From an uncultured Allobaculum sp. (GTDB lineage Bacteria > Bacillota_I > Bacilli_A > Erysipelotrichales > Erysipelotrichaceae): a DNA stretch of 60,049 nucleotides. The stretch covers positions 1 to 60,049 of the forward strand of contig CAJTVE010000009.1 in assembly GCA_910579655.1 (NCBI GenBank), read 5' to 3'. The notes below the pieces were generated by a model, which was not told where the DNA came from, did not search any database, and saw nothing but the letters and a program-made list of their open reading frames with translations. This document shows, one piece after another, positions 1 to 8,301 of this stretch (positions within the stretch are counted from its first letter, which is position 1; each line of letters begins with the position of its first letter). Both the position numbers and the translations under genes were made by a program.

Positions 1-351
1 CAGGCCACGTTTTTCTAAAAATTGTAGAAGTAGATATGAGTCACCAAAAACCGTATGAATTTGCGGCTCTGGGAAAACCAGCTTACATTGGTTCTCTTTT
101 TCTTCTTCTGAAACAGGAGAAAAAGTATCCGTAGTCACGTTATAGTGAACTAAACCACGTGTTGGAGAAAGAAAAACCCCGGATTTCTTATCCTCAGCAA
201 GTGAAATCACCTTGCCAAGACGTTCTAAAACCTGTTGAGCAGAATGGTTTTTCCTCTCTGGCGCATAAATAGACTCAACAATGGCCGCGGACCCAGAGAC
301 TATGTTATTTTCAGCATCACGAACGATTTTCTGAACCTTGATATAAGCCAT
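1..351 (-). CDS. Transposase, N-terminal part (IS1634/IS4-like), cut by window edge
   Basis: An open frame of 117 codons runs leftward from an ATG at 351 and is still open at base 1, so the 3' end lies outside the window. The protein starts MAYIKVQKIVRDAENN and contains an APERK segment near residue 33 and the segment FGDSYLLLQFLEKRGL at its visible end. This layout resembles the N-terminal domain of IS1634/IS4-superfamily DDE transposases; the DDE catalytic core would lie beyond the edge. It would cut and rejoin DNA at the ends of its own element. The inverted-repeat-like sequences just upstream fit an insertion sequence end. No ribosome site is obvious before the ATG. The family is a recollection from pattern, not a search, so another IS4-type family is possible. 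Confidence 0.6.
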   Translation of the reverse strand, partial: MAYIKVQKIVRDAENNIVSGSAAIVESIYAPERKNHSAQQVLERLGKVISLAEDKKSGVFLSPTRGLVHYNVTTDTFSPVSEEEKENQCKLVFPEPQIHTVFGDSYLLLQFLEKRGL

Positions 352-478
352 AAGTAGAAGCACACTCCTCTATGCTTCAAAGTAGAAGCACATTTAGTAT
401 AGTTCTACCGAGGAAGATATGAAATTTAATTGATGCTTAAAGGGTTTGTTGGAAAAATAGACAGTGTGCTTCTACTTT
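352..478. mobile_element. Candidate IS terminus with terminal-repeat-like copies
   Basis: The motif AGTAGAAGCACA occurs in direct orientation at about 353 and 380, and its inverse (AGTGTGCTTCTACT) at 463-476. The outermost copy at 463-478 is a plausible terminal inverted repeat of the element carrying the transposase to its left. The two inner copies could be transposase-binding sites or promoter elements. The other end is outside the window, so the repeat cannot be matched. The remainder of 352-593 holds no gene that I can see. Confidence 0.45.
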
Positions 479-593
479 CCTGATTATCTAAGGTTAAATA
501 GAAAACTGAGATCTGATCAGGTTCAGGTTTCAAAGGATGAGTCATGGTTTTATCCATTGAGCCGAATAGTATTGAATGAACCATAACAGAAAA

Positions 594-629
594 ACTCCCG
601 GATTCTTTGAAAGAGTCCGGGAGTTTTTT
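594..629. terminator. Bidirectional intrinsic terminator
   Basis: A 14-bp stem (arms 594-607 and 611-624, three-base loop) built on ACTCCCGGA is followed by six T's on the plus strand and has a T-run on the minus strand. It sits just downstream of the minus-strand pgeF and can end its transcription. Confidence 0.85.
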
Positions 630-666
630 ATAGAGATGTTCGGCTTAGGGTTTTGCATGGATCTGA

Positions 667-1560
667 TCAGTTGTTGTGGTCGTTGTTCTGGCACGAATCC
701 GCGCTGAATCCACACGACCAATGGGAGTCAGGATGCTTGAGCAGGGAGTCGCTGGTCAGAAATAAGGAAGGCTTTTCTTCTTCAATCCAGAGACAGGAGA
801 AATGTTCTCCGGTTTTGTGTCCATCCCGGCGATACGAGAAGCCATAAGGGCTGGTTTTGGTATTGAGATTAGACAGGTGAATGTTCTGTGGTGGAATGCC
901 CTGGCTTTCGAGCATGCGCACATTGACCAGTTGATTGTCCAGAAAACTGCGATCTCCCTGGCCGGGGTGAATACAGCCCTCTAAGGACAGATGATTCGCC
1001 TGCGCCATTTCACAGACTTGGTCGATGACTTCAGGACCAACTTCCAGAGAATGCACTAGTAAAGAAGGGGAGAAATAAACCTGCAAGGTTTCTGGATGGA
1101 ACAGTCCGTCCTGTTTGAGAGCGTCCAGAAGGCGAAGCAAAATGGCTTGGGCGGTGCCCTTCCAGCCGGAATGAACGGCAGCAATCATTGGAATGGTTGG
1201 ATCTTCCAGCAGGATTCCCAGACAGTCGGCTGTGAACACGCCAATTAAAAGGCCAGGGTCGGTCGTATACAGGCCATCGGTTTCCAGAATGGAGCTTTCA
1301 GCATCAAAGGCGCCTTTGCCGGCGTCTTTTTTCGTTACCCGGGTGATGTTGGCGGTATGCTTCTGCCAGGGAAGGCACCATTGCTCTAAAGGCAGAGTTT
1401 CTTTTTGAAGCATCCGTCTGTTTTCCATGACATCCAGAGGATTCTGACAGACATGCAAAGCGAGATTCCCACTTTCAGGAGCATCCGGCGTGCGCAACGT
1501 GAAGCATCCGCGGATGATCTGATCAGAGAAAACAAGCCGATTCAGATGATGAACAGTCAT
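667..1560 (-). CDS. pgeF: PgeF/YfiH multicopper-type laccase-domain purine nucleoside phosphorylase
   Basis: Members of this family (formerly DUF152, polyphenol oxidase) are cytosolic enzymes that phosphorolyse or deaminate purine nucleosides and, in some species, edit peptidoglycan precursors. The metal and catalytic residues are visible: His in LALHVCQN, Cys in TADCLGIL and His in AAVHSGWKGT. The family C-terminal signature SPYGFSYRRDG is also present. I chose the ATG at 1560 (MTVHHLNRL). A further in-frame ATG at 1614 would add 18 hydrophobic residues not expected in this soluble family. No good ribosome site is seen at either start. The protein is about 297 residues, slightly long because of a polar tail of about 30 residues after the family signature. 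It is convergent with the left-hand insertion element and divergent from hrcA. Confidence 0.85.
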   Translation of the reverse strand: MTVHHLNRLVFSDQIIRGCFTLRTPDAPESGNLALHVCQNPLDVMENRRMLQKETLPLEQWCLPWQKHTANITRVTKKDAGKGAFDAESSILETDGLYTTDPGLLIGVFTADCLGILLEDPTIPMIAAVHSGWKGTAQAILLRLLDALKQDGLFHPETLQVYFSPSLLVHSLEVGPEVIDQVCEMAQANHLSLEGCIHPGQGDRSFLDNQLVNVRMLESQGIPPQNIHLSNLNTKTSPYGFSYRRDGHKTGEHFSCLWIEEEKPSLFLTSDSLLKHPDSHWSCGFSADSCQNNDHNN

Positions 1561-1653
1561 GAATTCAGTATACCAATACAACGATAGATGTAAGCAAATA
1601 AATATGAAATCCATATATCCCCTGTCAAAATAGATTCAGGTAGCACTTAAGAC

Positions 1654-1681
1654 TTGCATCTGCCAGAAGCGGTGCTATCAT
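1654..1681 (+). promoter_or_regulatory. hrcA operon promoter
   Basis: TTGCAT at 1654-1659 and TATCAT at 1676-1681 are separated by 16 bp, with a TG extension before the -10. The predicted start, about 1688, falls inside the CIRCE operator, as expected for HrcA repression. Confidence 0.65.
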
Positions 1682-1683
1682 GA

Positions 1684-1710
1684 TTAGCAGTTGAACAGAT
1701 AGAGTGCCAA
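1684..1710 (+). promoter_or_regulatory. CIRCE operator (HrcA-binding site)
   Basis: The arms TTAGCAGTT (1684-1692) and GAGTGCCAA (1702-1710) flank a 9-base spacer. Against the consensus TTAGCACTC-N9-GAGTGCTAA they match 7 of 9 and 8 of 9 positions, with exact spacing. It lies between promoter and hrcA start, so HrcA should repress its own operon. Confidence 0.85.
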
Positions 1711-1724
1711 AACGAGGTGGGAAC

Positions 1725-2783
1725 ATGGACCTGACATACCGGCAGCAGGCAATTCTGAAGGCTGTAGTCGAAGAGTTTACCCGTACTGCCCAGCCAATTG
1801 GCTCCAAATCCCTGATTCCTTTTCTGGGAATCTCCATCTCATCAGCTACAATCCGAAATGAGCTGGCTGTTCTGGAAAAAGTCGGTCTGCTGGAGAAAAC
1901 CCATACGTCAAGTGGACGGGTTCCTTCTTTGAAGGGATATCGTTATTACGTAGAAAACCTGATGGAACTTTCACTCGATGATTCCATCCAGCAGGGGCTT
2001 CGGCAGGTGTTTTCCAGACGTCACTGTTCCCTGGAAGATGTTATTGCCACGAGCTGTTCCATTTTAGCGGAAATGACGCATCTGACCAGTATGGTGATTG
2101 AACCGGATAAGAGCCGGCAGACTCTGATCAGACTCTCTTTAATCCCTGTCAACCAGACTCAGGCAGTGGCAGTGGTCGTGACCAGTACCGGTCAGACCGA
2201 ACACAGGATGTTTAATTTCTCTTCTGATCTTTCGATTGAGGATCTGAAAGAATGCACGGACTTGTTGAATGACCAGCTCCATGGCGTTCCGATTGATCAG
2301 CTGGTTGAAAAACTGGAAGAGATCCGACCAACCCTGGCGGCCAATGTCTCCCGTCATGAAGTTCTTTTTGAGGCGTTTATTTCCGCGTCGCTTGGCTTTG
2401 CCACCCATGAATCCAAAGTGTATGGCCGGGCCAACATGCTTGCCCAGCCGGAATTTGCGGATGCGGCCAAGCTTCAGACCCTGATGAAAGTTCTCGAAAA
2501 TGAATCTCTGTTCCATGAATGGACAGGAATGCCGGGCAATATCTGCACGCGAATCGACCAGCGCAACGAACTGATTCAGATCGGGGACTGCTCGGTGATC
2601 AGCGCGAAATTTGACACCGGTCCGGGAGAGCAGGGCCAGCTGATGGTCGTCGGGCCAAGCCGTATGCCCTATGCCCAAGTGATTGCCCTGATGGATTACA
2701 TGTCCGAACAGATCGAAAAGATGTTTGGGCCACGGCTAGAAGGAGTACAGGATGAGCAAAAATCAGACAAAGAAGAAACCTGA
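1725..2783 (+). CDS. hrcA: Heat-inducible transcription repressor HrcA
   Basis: HrcA represses class I heat-shock genes by binding CIRCE and is itself kept active by the chaperonin system. The N-terminal winged helix (residues 1 to about 75; LTYRQQAILKAVVEEF, then GSKSLIP and SSATIRNELA) is typical, followed by the GAF-like and dimerisation parts (for example TSSGRVPSLKGYRYYV). The ATG at 1725 is preceded by GAGGTGGG at a suitable distance; an upstream ATG at 1704 lies inside the CIRCE arm and lacks a site. Length is 352 residues, normal for the family. The gene overlaps grpE by 32 bases, so the two are translationally coupled. The operon order hrcA-grpE-dnaK-dnaJ is the Gram-positive one. 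Confidence 0.95.
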   Translation: MDLTYRQQAILKAVVEEFTRTAQPIGSKSLIPFLGISISSATIRNELAVLEKVGLLEKTHTSSGRVPSLKGYRYYVENLMELSLDDSIQQGLRQVFSRRHCSLEDVIATSCSILAEMTHLTSMVIEPDKSRQTLIRLSLIPVNQTQAVAVVVTSTGQTEHRMFNFSSDLSIEDLKECTDLLNDQLHGVPIDQLVEKLEEIRPTLAANVSRHEVLFEAFISASLGFATHESKVYGRANMLAQPEFADAAKLQTLMKVLENESLFHEWTGMPGNICTRIDQRNELIQIGDCSVISAKFDTGPGEQGQLMVVGPSRMPYAQVIALMDYMSEQIEKMFGPRLEGVQDEQKSDKEET

Positions 2784-3333
2784 TCCAAAAGCAGCAGAAG
2801 AAAAGGTGGCTGACCAGGCCGCTGAACCTGTTGAAGCTGAAATTGTGGAAGAAAAAGACGTTGTTGATCCGATTGATGCCCTGAACCAGGAAATTGATTC
2901 ACTGCAGGCGCAGCTGACACAGAGTAAAACTGATCTGCTGCGTGCCTATGCGGATACGGATAATACCCGCAAACGACTGCAGCGTGAAGCTGAACAGGCT
3001 AAAAAATATCGTTTCCAGAGCGCAGCGTTAGAACTGCTGCCAATTCTGGATAACTTAAACCGGGCGCTTGCCGCCAAACCGGACAATCCAGAAGTTCAAA
3101 ACTATGTCCGGGGATTTGAAATGATCCAGACACAGCTCGTCAACGCGTTAGCGAACGAGGGTGTTCAGGAAATAGATGCTTTAAACCAGCCTTTTGACGC
3201 CAACTTTATGCAGGCTCTGGCAACAGAGAAAAAAGAAGGCGTTGAGCCTGGCATCGTAACCGATGTCATGCAGAAGGGCTATAAGCTCAAAGACCGCATG
3301 CTGCGGCCAGCTCTTGTAAAAGTGAGCGAATAA
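2752..3333 (+). CDS. grpE: Nucleotide exchange factor GrpE
   Basis: GrpE releases ADP from DnaK. The sequence shows an acidic low-complexity N-terminus (residues 1-45), a long charged coiled coil starting near ALNQEIDSLQAQL, the motif RAYADTDNTRKR at its end, and a C-terminal beta domain ending GYKLKDRMLRPALVKVSE, all typical. Length is 193 residues. It starts inside the 3' end of hrcA, with AGAAGGAG before the ATG, and is followed after 18 bases by dnaK with its own strong site (AAAGGAGG). It is probably transcribed from the CIRCE-controlled promoter in front of hrcA. Confidence 0.95.
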   Translation: MSKNQTKKKPDPKAAEEKVADQAAEPVEAEIVEEKDVVDPIDALNQEIDSLQAQLTQSKTDLLRAYADTDNTRKRLQREAEQAKKYRFQSAALELLPILDNLNRALAAKPDNPEVQNYVRGFEMIQTQLVNALANEGVQEIDALNQPFDANFMQALATEKKEGVEPGIVTDVMQKGYKLKDRMLRPALVKVSE

Positions 3334-3351
3334 AGGAGGAGAGAGCTAACT

Positions 3352-5160
3352 ATGAGCAAGATTATTGGTATTGACCTTGGTACTACCAACAGCTGTGTTG
3401 CCGTTATGGAAGGCGGGGAACCAAAAGTAATTCCTAACCCTGAAGGCAACCGTACAACTCCATCTGTTGTTGCCTTTAAAAATGATGAAAGAATTATTGG
3501 TGATGCCGCTAAACGTCAGGCAATCACGAACCCAAATGTCATTGCATCCATTAAACGTAAAATGGGTACAAACGAAAAAGTAACCGTGGATGGAAAAGAC
3601 TATACTCCACAGGAAATTTCCGCAATGATCCTTCAGTACATCAAAACATATGCGGAAGAATACCTTGGCGAACCTGTCAAAGAAGCGGTTATCACGGTTC
3701 CAGCTTACTTCAACGATGCTCAGCGTCAGGCAACAAAAGATGCCGGTACAATTGCTGGCTTAAATGTAGCTCGTATTATCAATGAACCAACAGCCGCAGC
3801 TCTGGCTTATGGTATTGATAAAACGGATAAAGAAATTAAAGTCCTCGTTTATGACCTCGGTGGTGGTACATTCGATGTTTCCATCCTGGATCTGAGTGAT
3901 GGTACATTCGAAGTCTTATCGACAAACGGTGATACTCACCTTGGTGGTGATGACTTCGATAACGTAATCGCTGACTGGATCGTTGACCAGTTCAAGAAAG
4001 ACAACGGCATCGATCTGAAAGCTGACAAGATGGCGATGCAGCGGATTAAAGAAGCCGCAGAAAAAGCCAAGAAAGATCTGTCCGCTACAATGCAGGCCCA
4101 GATTTCTCTGCCATTTATCTCTGCCGGCCCTGCTGGACCATTACACATTGAAACAACTCTGACTCGTGCTAAATTCAACGAAATGACCAAATACCTCGTT
4201 GAAAAGACGATCGTTCCTATTGAAAATGCATTAAAAGATGCAGATCTGACTGTGAATGATATCGATGAAGTTCTGCTCGTTGGTGGATCGACTCGTATCC
4301 CAGCTGTTCAGGAAGCTGTCAAGAAAGCAACTGGCAAAGAACCAAACAAATCTGTTAACCCAGATGAAGCTGTAGCCATCGGTGCTGCTATTCAGGGTGG
4401 TGTACTTGCTGGTGATGTTAAAGACGTTCTGCTGCTCGATGTTACTCCATTGACATTAGGTATCGAAACAATGGGCGGCGTCATGACACCACTGATCCCA
4501 CGCAACACAACGATTCCTACAAAGAAATCCCAGATCTTCTCTACTGCTGCCGATAACCAGCCAGCTGTAGACATCAAAGTTTTACAGGGTGAACGTCCAA
4601 TGGCTGCCGACAACAAAGAACTGGGCAACTTCCAGTTAACTGGCATTGCTCCTGCTCGTCGTGGTATGCCGCAGATCGAAGTTACATTTGATATCGATGC
4701 CAACGGTATCGTGAATGTAACGGCTAAAGATAAAGCTTCTGGTAAAGAACAGAACATCGTCATCCAGAACTCCAATGGTCTGTCTGAAGATGAAATCGAC
4801 CGCATGGTTAAAGAAGCTGAATCCAACAAAGCTGCCGACGATAAGAAGAAAGCTGAAGTTGAAACCCGCAACAAAGCGGATGCGTTTGTCGCTCAGGTTG
4901 ATGCAATGCTCGAAGATGACAAAGACAAGATTCCAGAAAAAGAAGCAGAAGAACTCAAGGCAAAACGCGATGAACTGCAAAAAGCCCTGGATGAAAACGA
5001 CATGGATAAAGTTGAATCCATCATGTCCGTTCTCGAAAAAGCAGCACAGGCAGCAAGCCAGGCGATGTATCAGCAGGCAAACCAGCCAAATAACGAACAG
5101 CCAAAGAATGACAACAACAACGATGATGTTGTTGATGCCGAATTCACAGAAAAGAAGTAA
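3352..5160 (+). CDS. dnaK: Chaperone DnaK (Hsp70)
   Basis: DnaK is the ATP-dependent Hsp70 chaperone acting with DnaJ and GrpE in the cytosol. The nucleotide-binding domain starts MSKIIGIDLGTTNSCVAV and includes VPAYFNDAQRQATKDAG, the phosphate-2 motif VYDLGGGTFDVS and LLVGGSTRIPAVQ. The substrate-binding domain follows the linker VLLLDVTPLTLGIE, and the tail ends with an asparagine-rich stretch and DDVVDAEFTEKK. Length 602 residues is standard for the Gram-positive type that lacks an insert in the first subdomain. Codon use is strongly biased, as expected for an abundant protein. No terminator follows; dnaJ starts 277 bases downstream. Confidence 0.98.
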   Translation: MSKIIGIDLGTTNSCVAVMEGGEPKVIPNPEGNRTTPSVVAFKNDERIIGDAAKRQAITNPNVIASIKRKMGTNEKVTVDGKDYTPQEISAMILQYIKTYAEEYLGEPVKEAVITVPAYFNDAQRQATKDAGTIAGLNVARIINEPTAAALAYGIDKTDKEIKVLVYDLGGGTFDVSILDLSDGTFEVLSTNGDTHLGGDDFDNVIADWIVDQFKKDNGIDLKADKMAMQRIKEAAEKAKKDLSATMQAQISLPFISAGPAGPLHIETTLTRAKFNEMTKYLVEKTIVPIENALKDADLTVNDIDEVLLVGGSTRIPAVQEAVKKATGKEPNKSVNPDEAVAIGAAIQGGVLAGDVKDVLLLDVTPLTLGIETMGGVMTPLIPRNTTIPTKKSQIFSTAADNQPAVDIKVLQGERPMAADNKELGNFQLTGIAPARRGMPQIEVTFDIDANGIVNVTAKDKASGKEQNIVIQNSNGLSEDEIDRMVKEAESNKAADDKKKAEVETRNKADAFVAQVDAMLEDDKDKIPEKEAEELKAKRDELQKALDENDMDKVESIMSVLEKAAQAASQAMYQQANQPNNEQPKNDNNNDDVVDAEFTEKK

Positions 5161-5337
5161 ACTCTTTTCCAGGTTCCTCGTTTTAGTGCAACCAACATGC
5201 CCTGCCGCTTTCCTGAATGCAGTCTGTATGGACTGAATCGTAAGTGAATACGGACAAAGTGCATCTGTCTTTTCAGGATGAAAGCGAATTTCGGGCATAG
5301 AATACGCGGATTTGCGGACTTTATGCTCTGCACTTCA

Positions 5338-5358
5338 TACAGATTGAACCAATCTGTA
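5338..5358. promoter_or_regulatory. Perfect 9-bp dyad between dnaK and dnaJ
   Basis: TACAGATTG (5338-5346) and its exact complement CAATCTGTA (5350-5358) are separated by AAC. It is neither CIRCE nor a CtsR box. It could be a protein operator or an RNA hairpin in the dnaK-dnaJ spacer. No convincing promoter is tied to it. Confidence 0.4.
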
Positions 5359-5384
5359 CTAAAATAACGGTACGAACCAAAATT

Positions 5385-5414
5385 AAGCTACAGGGGCTCT
5401 TGCTTCTGTAGCTT
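5385..5414 (+). other. Leader hairpin just upstream of dnaJ
   Basis: AAGCTACAG (5385-5393) and CTGTAGCTT (5406-5414) form a perfect 9-bp stem with a 12-base loop. There is no U-tract, so it is not a standard terminator. It ends 23 bases before the dnaJ start and may be an RNA processing or stability element between the abundant dnaK message and dnaJ. Confidence 0.45.
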
Positions 5415-5437
5415 TCTGCGTAAGAAGGGGGAATACG

Positions 5438-6565
5438 ATGCCGCAGCAGCAAAAAGACTTATACAAAATTCTTGGTGTTGACAAAACGGCTTCTGCAGAG
5501 GAAATCAAAAAGGCTTACCACAAATTAGCCCGCAAATACCATCCTGATATCAACAAAGAACCAGGTGCAGAAGAAAAGTTTAAAGATATTAACGGAGCCT
5601 ATGAAATTTTAGGCAACGAAGAAAAAAGAGCGCAATATGACCGCTTTGGCACGGTTGATGGACAGGGAGGATTTGACTTCAGTTCTTTCTACCAGCAGCA
5701 GTCCGGTTATGATCCATTTTCGGAAATTTTCAACATGTTTACCGGCGGCGGCTTTGGCGGCGCTCAGAGCCAGGCTTTCAGAAACCAGCCAATCCAGGGG
5801 CAGGATGTTTACAAACGCATGAACATTGACTTCATGGAGGCTGTAGATGGAACGACTCGCACCGTCACCGTTGATGTAGATGAGCCTTGTGAGCATTGCC
5901 ATGGTACGGGTGCTGAACATCCAGGGGATGTGCACACCTGCTCGCGATGCCGCGGGACTGGCCGCGTCACGGAAGTGGTCAATACGCCATTTGGCCGTTT
6001 CCAGCAGACTGAAGTGTGCCCGGAATGTCGCGGCACCGGTCAGACGATCAAAGAAAAATGCCACGAATGCCATGGCGAAGGCTACGAGCATGTCACCAAA
6101 AAACTCGATGTCAAAATCCCGCAGGGCATTCAGAGTGGCCAGCAGATCCGTCTGGTGGGCAAAGGCGAACGCGGCCTGAACGGTGGTCCAAACGGCGATC
6201 TCTACATTGAAATCAACGTCGGCGAGCATCCAGTCTTCAAACGGACTGGCCAGGATATCCGGGTTCAGGTTCCAATCTCCGCACTGGATGCAACCTTAGG
6301 CACAACGCTGAACGTTCCAACCGTCCATGGGGATGTTGAACTCGAAATTCCAGCTGGAACCCAGCCAGGTCAGCAGTTCCGTCTCAAAGGCAAAGGGGTT
6401 CCATACGGCAAGAGTGCCGGGGATGAGTTTGTGGATATTAAAGTTGAAATTCCAAAACGAATCAGCGAAAAAGACCGCGAACTGTATGAACAGCTGCGCA
6501 GTTCCGCTGAAGCTAAAGCCGACAGCCCATTTGAACGCTTCAAAAAATTCTTCTCCGGAAAATAA
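5438..6565 (+). CDS. dnaJ: Chaperone DnaJ (type I Hsp40)
   Basis: DnaJ delivers clients to DnaK and stimulates its ATPase. The J domain (residues about 6-70) has the HPD triad in KYHPDINK. A Gly/Phe-rich segment with GGGFGG follows near residues 75-115. Four zinc-binding repeats come next, CEHCHGTG, CSRCRGTG, CPECRGTG and CHECHGEG, and then the two beta-barrel C-terminal domains. Length 375 is typical. A ribosome site (AAGGGGG) precedes the ATG. The last gene of the heat-shock cluster; a terminator follows at 6576. Confidence 0.97.
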   Translation: MPQQQKDLYKILGVDKTASAEEIKKAYHKLARKYHPDINKEPGAEEKFKDINGAYEILGNEEKRAQYDRFGTVDGQGGFDFSSFYQQQSGYDPFSEIFNMFTGGGFGGAQSQAFRNQPIQGQDVYKRMNIDFMEAVDGTTRTVTVDVDEPCEHCHGTGAEHPGDVHTCSRCRGTGRVTEVVNTPFGRFQQTEVCPECRGTGQTIKEKCHECHGEGYEHVTKKLDVKIPQGIQSGQQIRLVGKGERGLNGGPNGDLYIEINVGEHPVFKRTGQDIRVQVPISALDATLGTTLNVPTVHGDVELEIPAGTQPGQQFRLKGKGVPYGKSAGDEFVDIKVEIPKRISEKDRELYEQLRSSAEAKADSPFERFKKFFSGK

Positions 6566-6575
6566 ACCCAAAAAC

Positions 6576-6613
6576 AGCCCATTGGAACTGGATTCAGAAC
6601 CGATGGGCTTTTT
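6576..6613 (+). terminator. Intrinsic terminator after dnaJ
   Basis: AGCCCATTGG (6576-6585) pairs with CCGATGGGCT (6600-6609), followed by TTTT. It closes the heat-shock operon. Confidence 0.85.
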
Positions 6614-7124
6614 ATAAGGGCCAAATGGGCAGTGGCAGGAAGAAGTGTTCTCTTGTAAATGGCGGCTGAAAATGGAAGAAACCAGCTGAAAGGACAAAGA
6701 ACCAGACAAGGCCCGGACAAAAGATCGGACAAAAAAAGGACAAAAGACCAGATGAAAGGACAGACGAAGGATCTGAATCTATTGAAATCAGCGTCCTGGC
6801 TGTTGTTTTCAATGGTTTTGGCACTAAAATCAGCTGAGTGCTGAAAATGGCTTTTTGTCCTGAAGAGTCTAAACTGAAGGTAACCCCAAACACGATCCTG
6901 GCCCTTTATTTCTCTAACCTCTCTCTAAAGCAGCTTTGAACCTGGTCTGGATAACTCTGAATCCACGCTTCAAAAAAGTTACGGACCTGTCTGGACGTAT
7001 CAAAAGTCCACCAGGCTGCGCAGGGACAAAAATCGCTTTAAAGGTGGTCATTTCAGCCACGGTTTTGGCAGAAATAATCAAAAATATAAAAGGACACACA
7101 TGTAAATCAGACGCTGTCCGATTG
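6614..7124. other. Gene-free spacer, GGACAA-rich
   Basis: No convincing gene. At about 6690-6760 the plus strand is a purine-rich, imperfect repetition of GGACAAA-like words. Short open frames here lack ribosome sites and recognisable composition. The spacer ends in the hairpin at 7125 just upstream of the next gene. Confidence 0.5.
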
Positions 7125-7143
7125 AAAAGCCAGCTGGCTTTTT
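7125..7143 (+). terminator. Terminator-like hairpin at the leader of the second J-protein gene
   Basis: AAAAGCC and GGCTTTT (7125-7142) flank AGCT, forming a self-complementary 18-mer that ends in a run of five T's (7139-7143). It lies 15 bases before the next start codon and could be an attenuator, or end stray transcription. A weak 7-bp stem makes this uncertain. Confidence 0.4.
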
Positions 7144-7157
7144 GGAAAGGACTGAAT

Positions 7158-8147
7158 ATGGCAGATAATACAAGACTTTACTCGATTCTCGGGCTGACTC
7201 CAGATGCCGATGACAAAGCCATTAAAAAGGCATACCGGAAACTGGCGATGAAGTATCACCCTGACGTGAATAAAGACGCAGGCGCAGAAGATAAATTTAA
7301 AGAAATCAACCTGGCCCACGAAACGCTTTCCAACCCGGAGCGGCGGGCACTTTATGATAAATACGGTGAGATTTCCCTGGATCCAAACTTCAATGAAGAT
7401 ATGTATAACGCCCAGAGAGGATTTGGCGGCTTTGGAAATGGCGGCTTCTCCTATTCTGGTGATGGTGCAGGCTTTGACTTCTCCGATCTCTTCGGTGGAG
7501 GAGGAAGCAGCTTTGGCGGATTTGGAGGCTTTGGCGGCGGCCAGGGCGGCTTCAGCTTTGAAGACCTCTTTGGCCGACAGAGCAGCCAGTCCCATGAATA
7601 CCCGGCAAAGGGTGAAGATCGTCATGGAAGCATTACGATCGACTTTATGGAAGCGGCCAAAGGCGGCACGGAAACGCTCACGTTTAATGTAACCGAACCA
7701 GGTCCGAACGGCACCCGTGTCAGCAAGCCGCTGACGCTGGAAGTTAAGATTCCAGCCGGTATCCGGGAAGGCCAGAAGATCCGGATTCCTGGAAAAGGAG
7801 AACCGGGCGTATTTGGCGGCCCGGCAGGCGACCTCTATCTTGAAGTCAATATCAAGCCTGACCAGACCTTTACCCGGGATAACCTGGATATCATCGTTGA
7901 AGTCAGTGTGGATTGCGTTACGGCAGCTCTTGGGGGAACAATCGACGTTCCAACCCTCGATGGCACAGTAGAAATGAAAGTTCCAGCTGGTATTCAGTCG
8001 GGCCAGAGACTGCGTCTGAAAGGCAAAGGAATCGCTTCCTCTAAAGGTACTGGTGACGAATATGCGAAGATTCGCATCACTGTTCCAAAACCACTGACCG
8101 ACGAACAGCGCGAACTCTTTGAAAAATTACGTGATCTTCAAAAGTAA
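7158..8147 (+). CDS. DnaJ-like co-chaperone without zinc finger (type II, CbpA-like)
   Basis: The J domain (residues 1-70) carries HPD in KYHPDVNKDAG. A long Gly/Phe/Ser-rich region (about residues 85-140, many GGFGG-type words) follows, then directly the two C-terminal substrate-binding domains (KIPAGIREGQKIRIPGKGE, later VPAGIQSGQRLRLKGKG). The CxxCxGxG zinc repeats of DnaJ are absent, so it is a type II Hsp40 such as CbpA. It probably cooperates with DnaK on a subset of clients. I chose the ATG at 7158 because GGAAAGG precedes it and the J domain begins at once (ADNTRLYSILGL); an upstream in-frame start would add 74 unrelated residues. Length 329. It lies outside the dnaK operon, behind its own spacer. 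Confidence 0.92.
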   Translation: MADNTRLYSILGLTPDADDKAIKKAYRKLAMKYHPDVNKDAGAEDKFKEINLAHETLSNPERRALYDKYGEISLDPNFNEDMYNAQRGFGGFGNGGFSYSGDGAGFDFSDLFGGGGSSFGGFGGFGGGQGGFSFEDLFGRQSSQSHEYPAKGEDRHGSITIDFMEAAKGGTETLTFNVTEPGPNGTRVSKPLTLEVKIPAGIREGQKIRIPGKGEPGVFGGPAGDLYLEVNIKPDQTFTRDNLDIIVEVSVDCVTAALGGTIDVPTLDGTVEMKVPAGIQSGQRLRLKGKGIASSKGTGDEYAKIRITVPKPLTDEQRELFEKLRDLQK

Positions 8148-8186
8148 AATCAGATTTCCAAATTCTGTTGGATTCGATTCGATCTC

Positions 8187-8223
8187 AACAGCCGAACGCG
8201 ACAATTTCCGTTCGGCTGTTTTT
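8187..8223 (+). terminator. Intrinsic terminator
   Basis: A perfect 12-bp stem, AACAGCCGAACG (8187-8198) with CGTTCGGCTGTT (8209-8220), is followed by T's. It ends the second J-protein gene. Confidence 0.9.
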
Positions 8224-8273
8224 CAGTGAAGCAATCAATCGGACAGAAGATGCCAATCTTGGCGGCAATCCGC

Positions 8274-8279
8274 TATAAT
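8274..8279 (+). promoter_or_regulatory. -10 element for the 8302 gene
   Basis: A perfect TATAAT lies 22 bases before the start codon and just after a terminator. The best -35 at 17-bp spacing (TGCCAA, 8251-8256) is poor. Confidence 0.5.
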
Positions 8280-8301
8280 AACCGGGATATGAGGTGAAAA
8301 A

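Noticed and set aside
1640..1680. TAGCACTT with GGTGCTA as a CIRCE operator
   Set aside because: Spacing is wrong; the correctly spaced CIRCE is at 1684-1710.
4636..5298. Long open frame on the minus strand across the 3' end of dnaK and the following spacer
   Set aside because: It is antisense to a highly biased, certain gene, is Phe/Ile-rich in the manner of such shadows, and has no ribosome site.
5338..5365. Promoter for dnaJ (TTGAAC with TAAAAT)
   Set aside because: The spacing is only 10 bp, and the words are part of the dyad.
6659..6844. 61-codon frame rich in Lys, Gln and Asp
   Set aside because: It merely translates the GGACAA-rich low-complexity tract.
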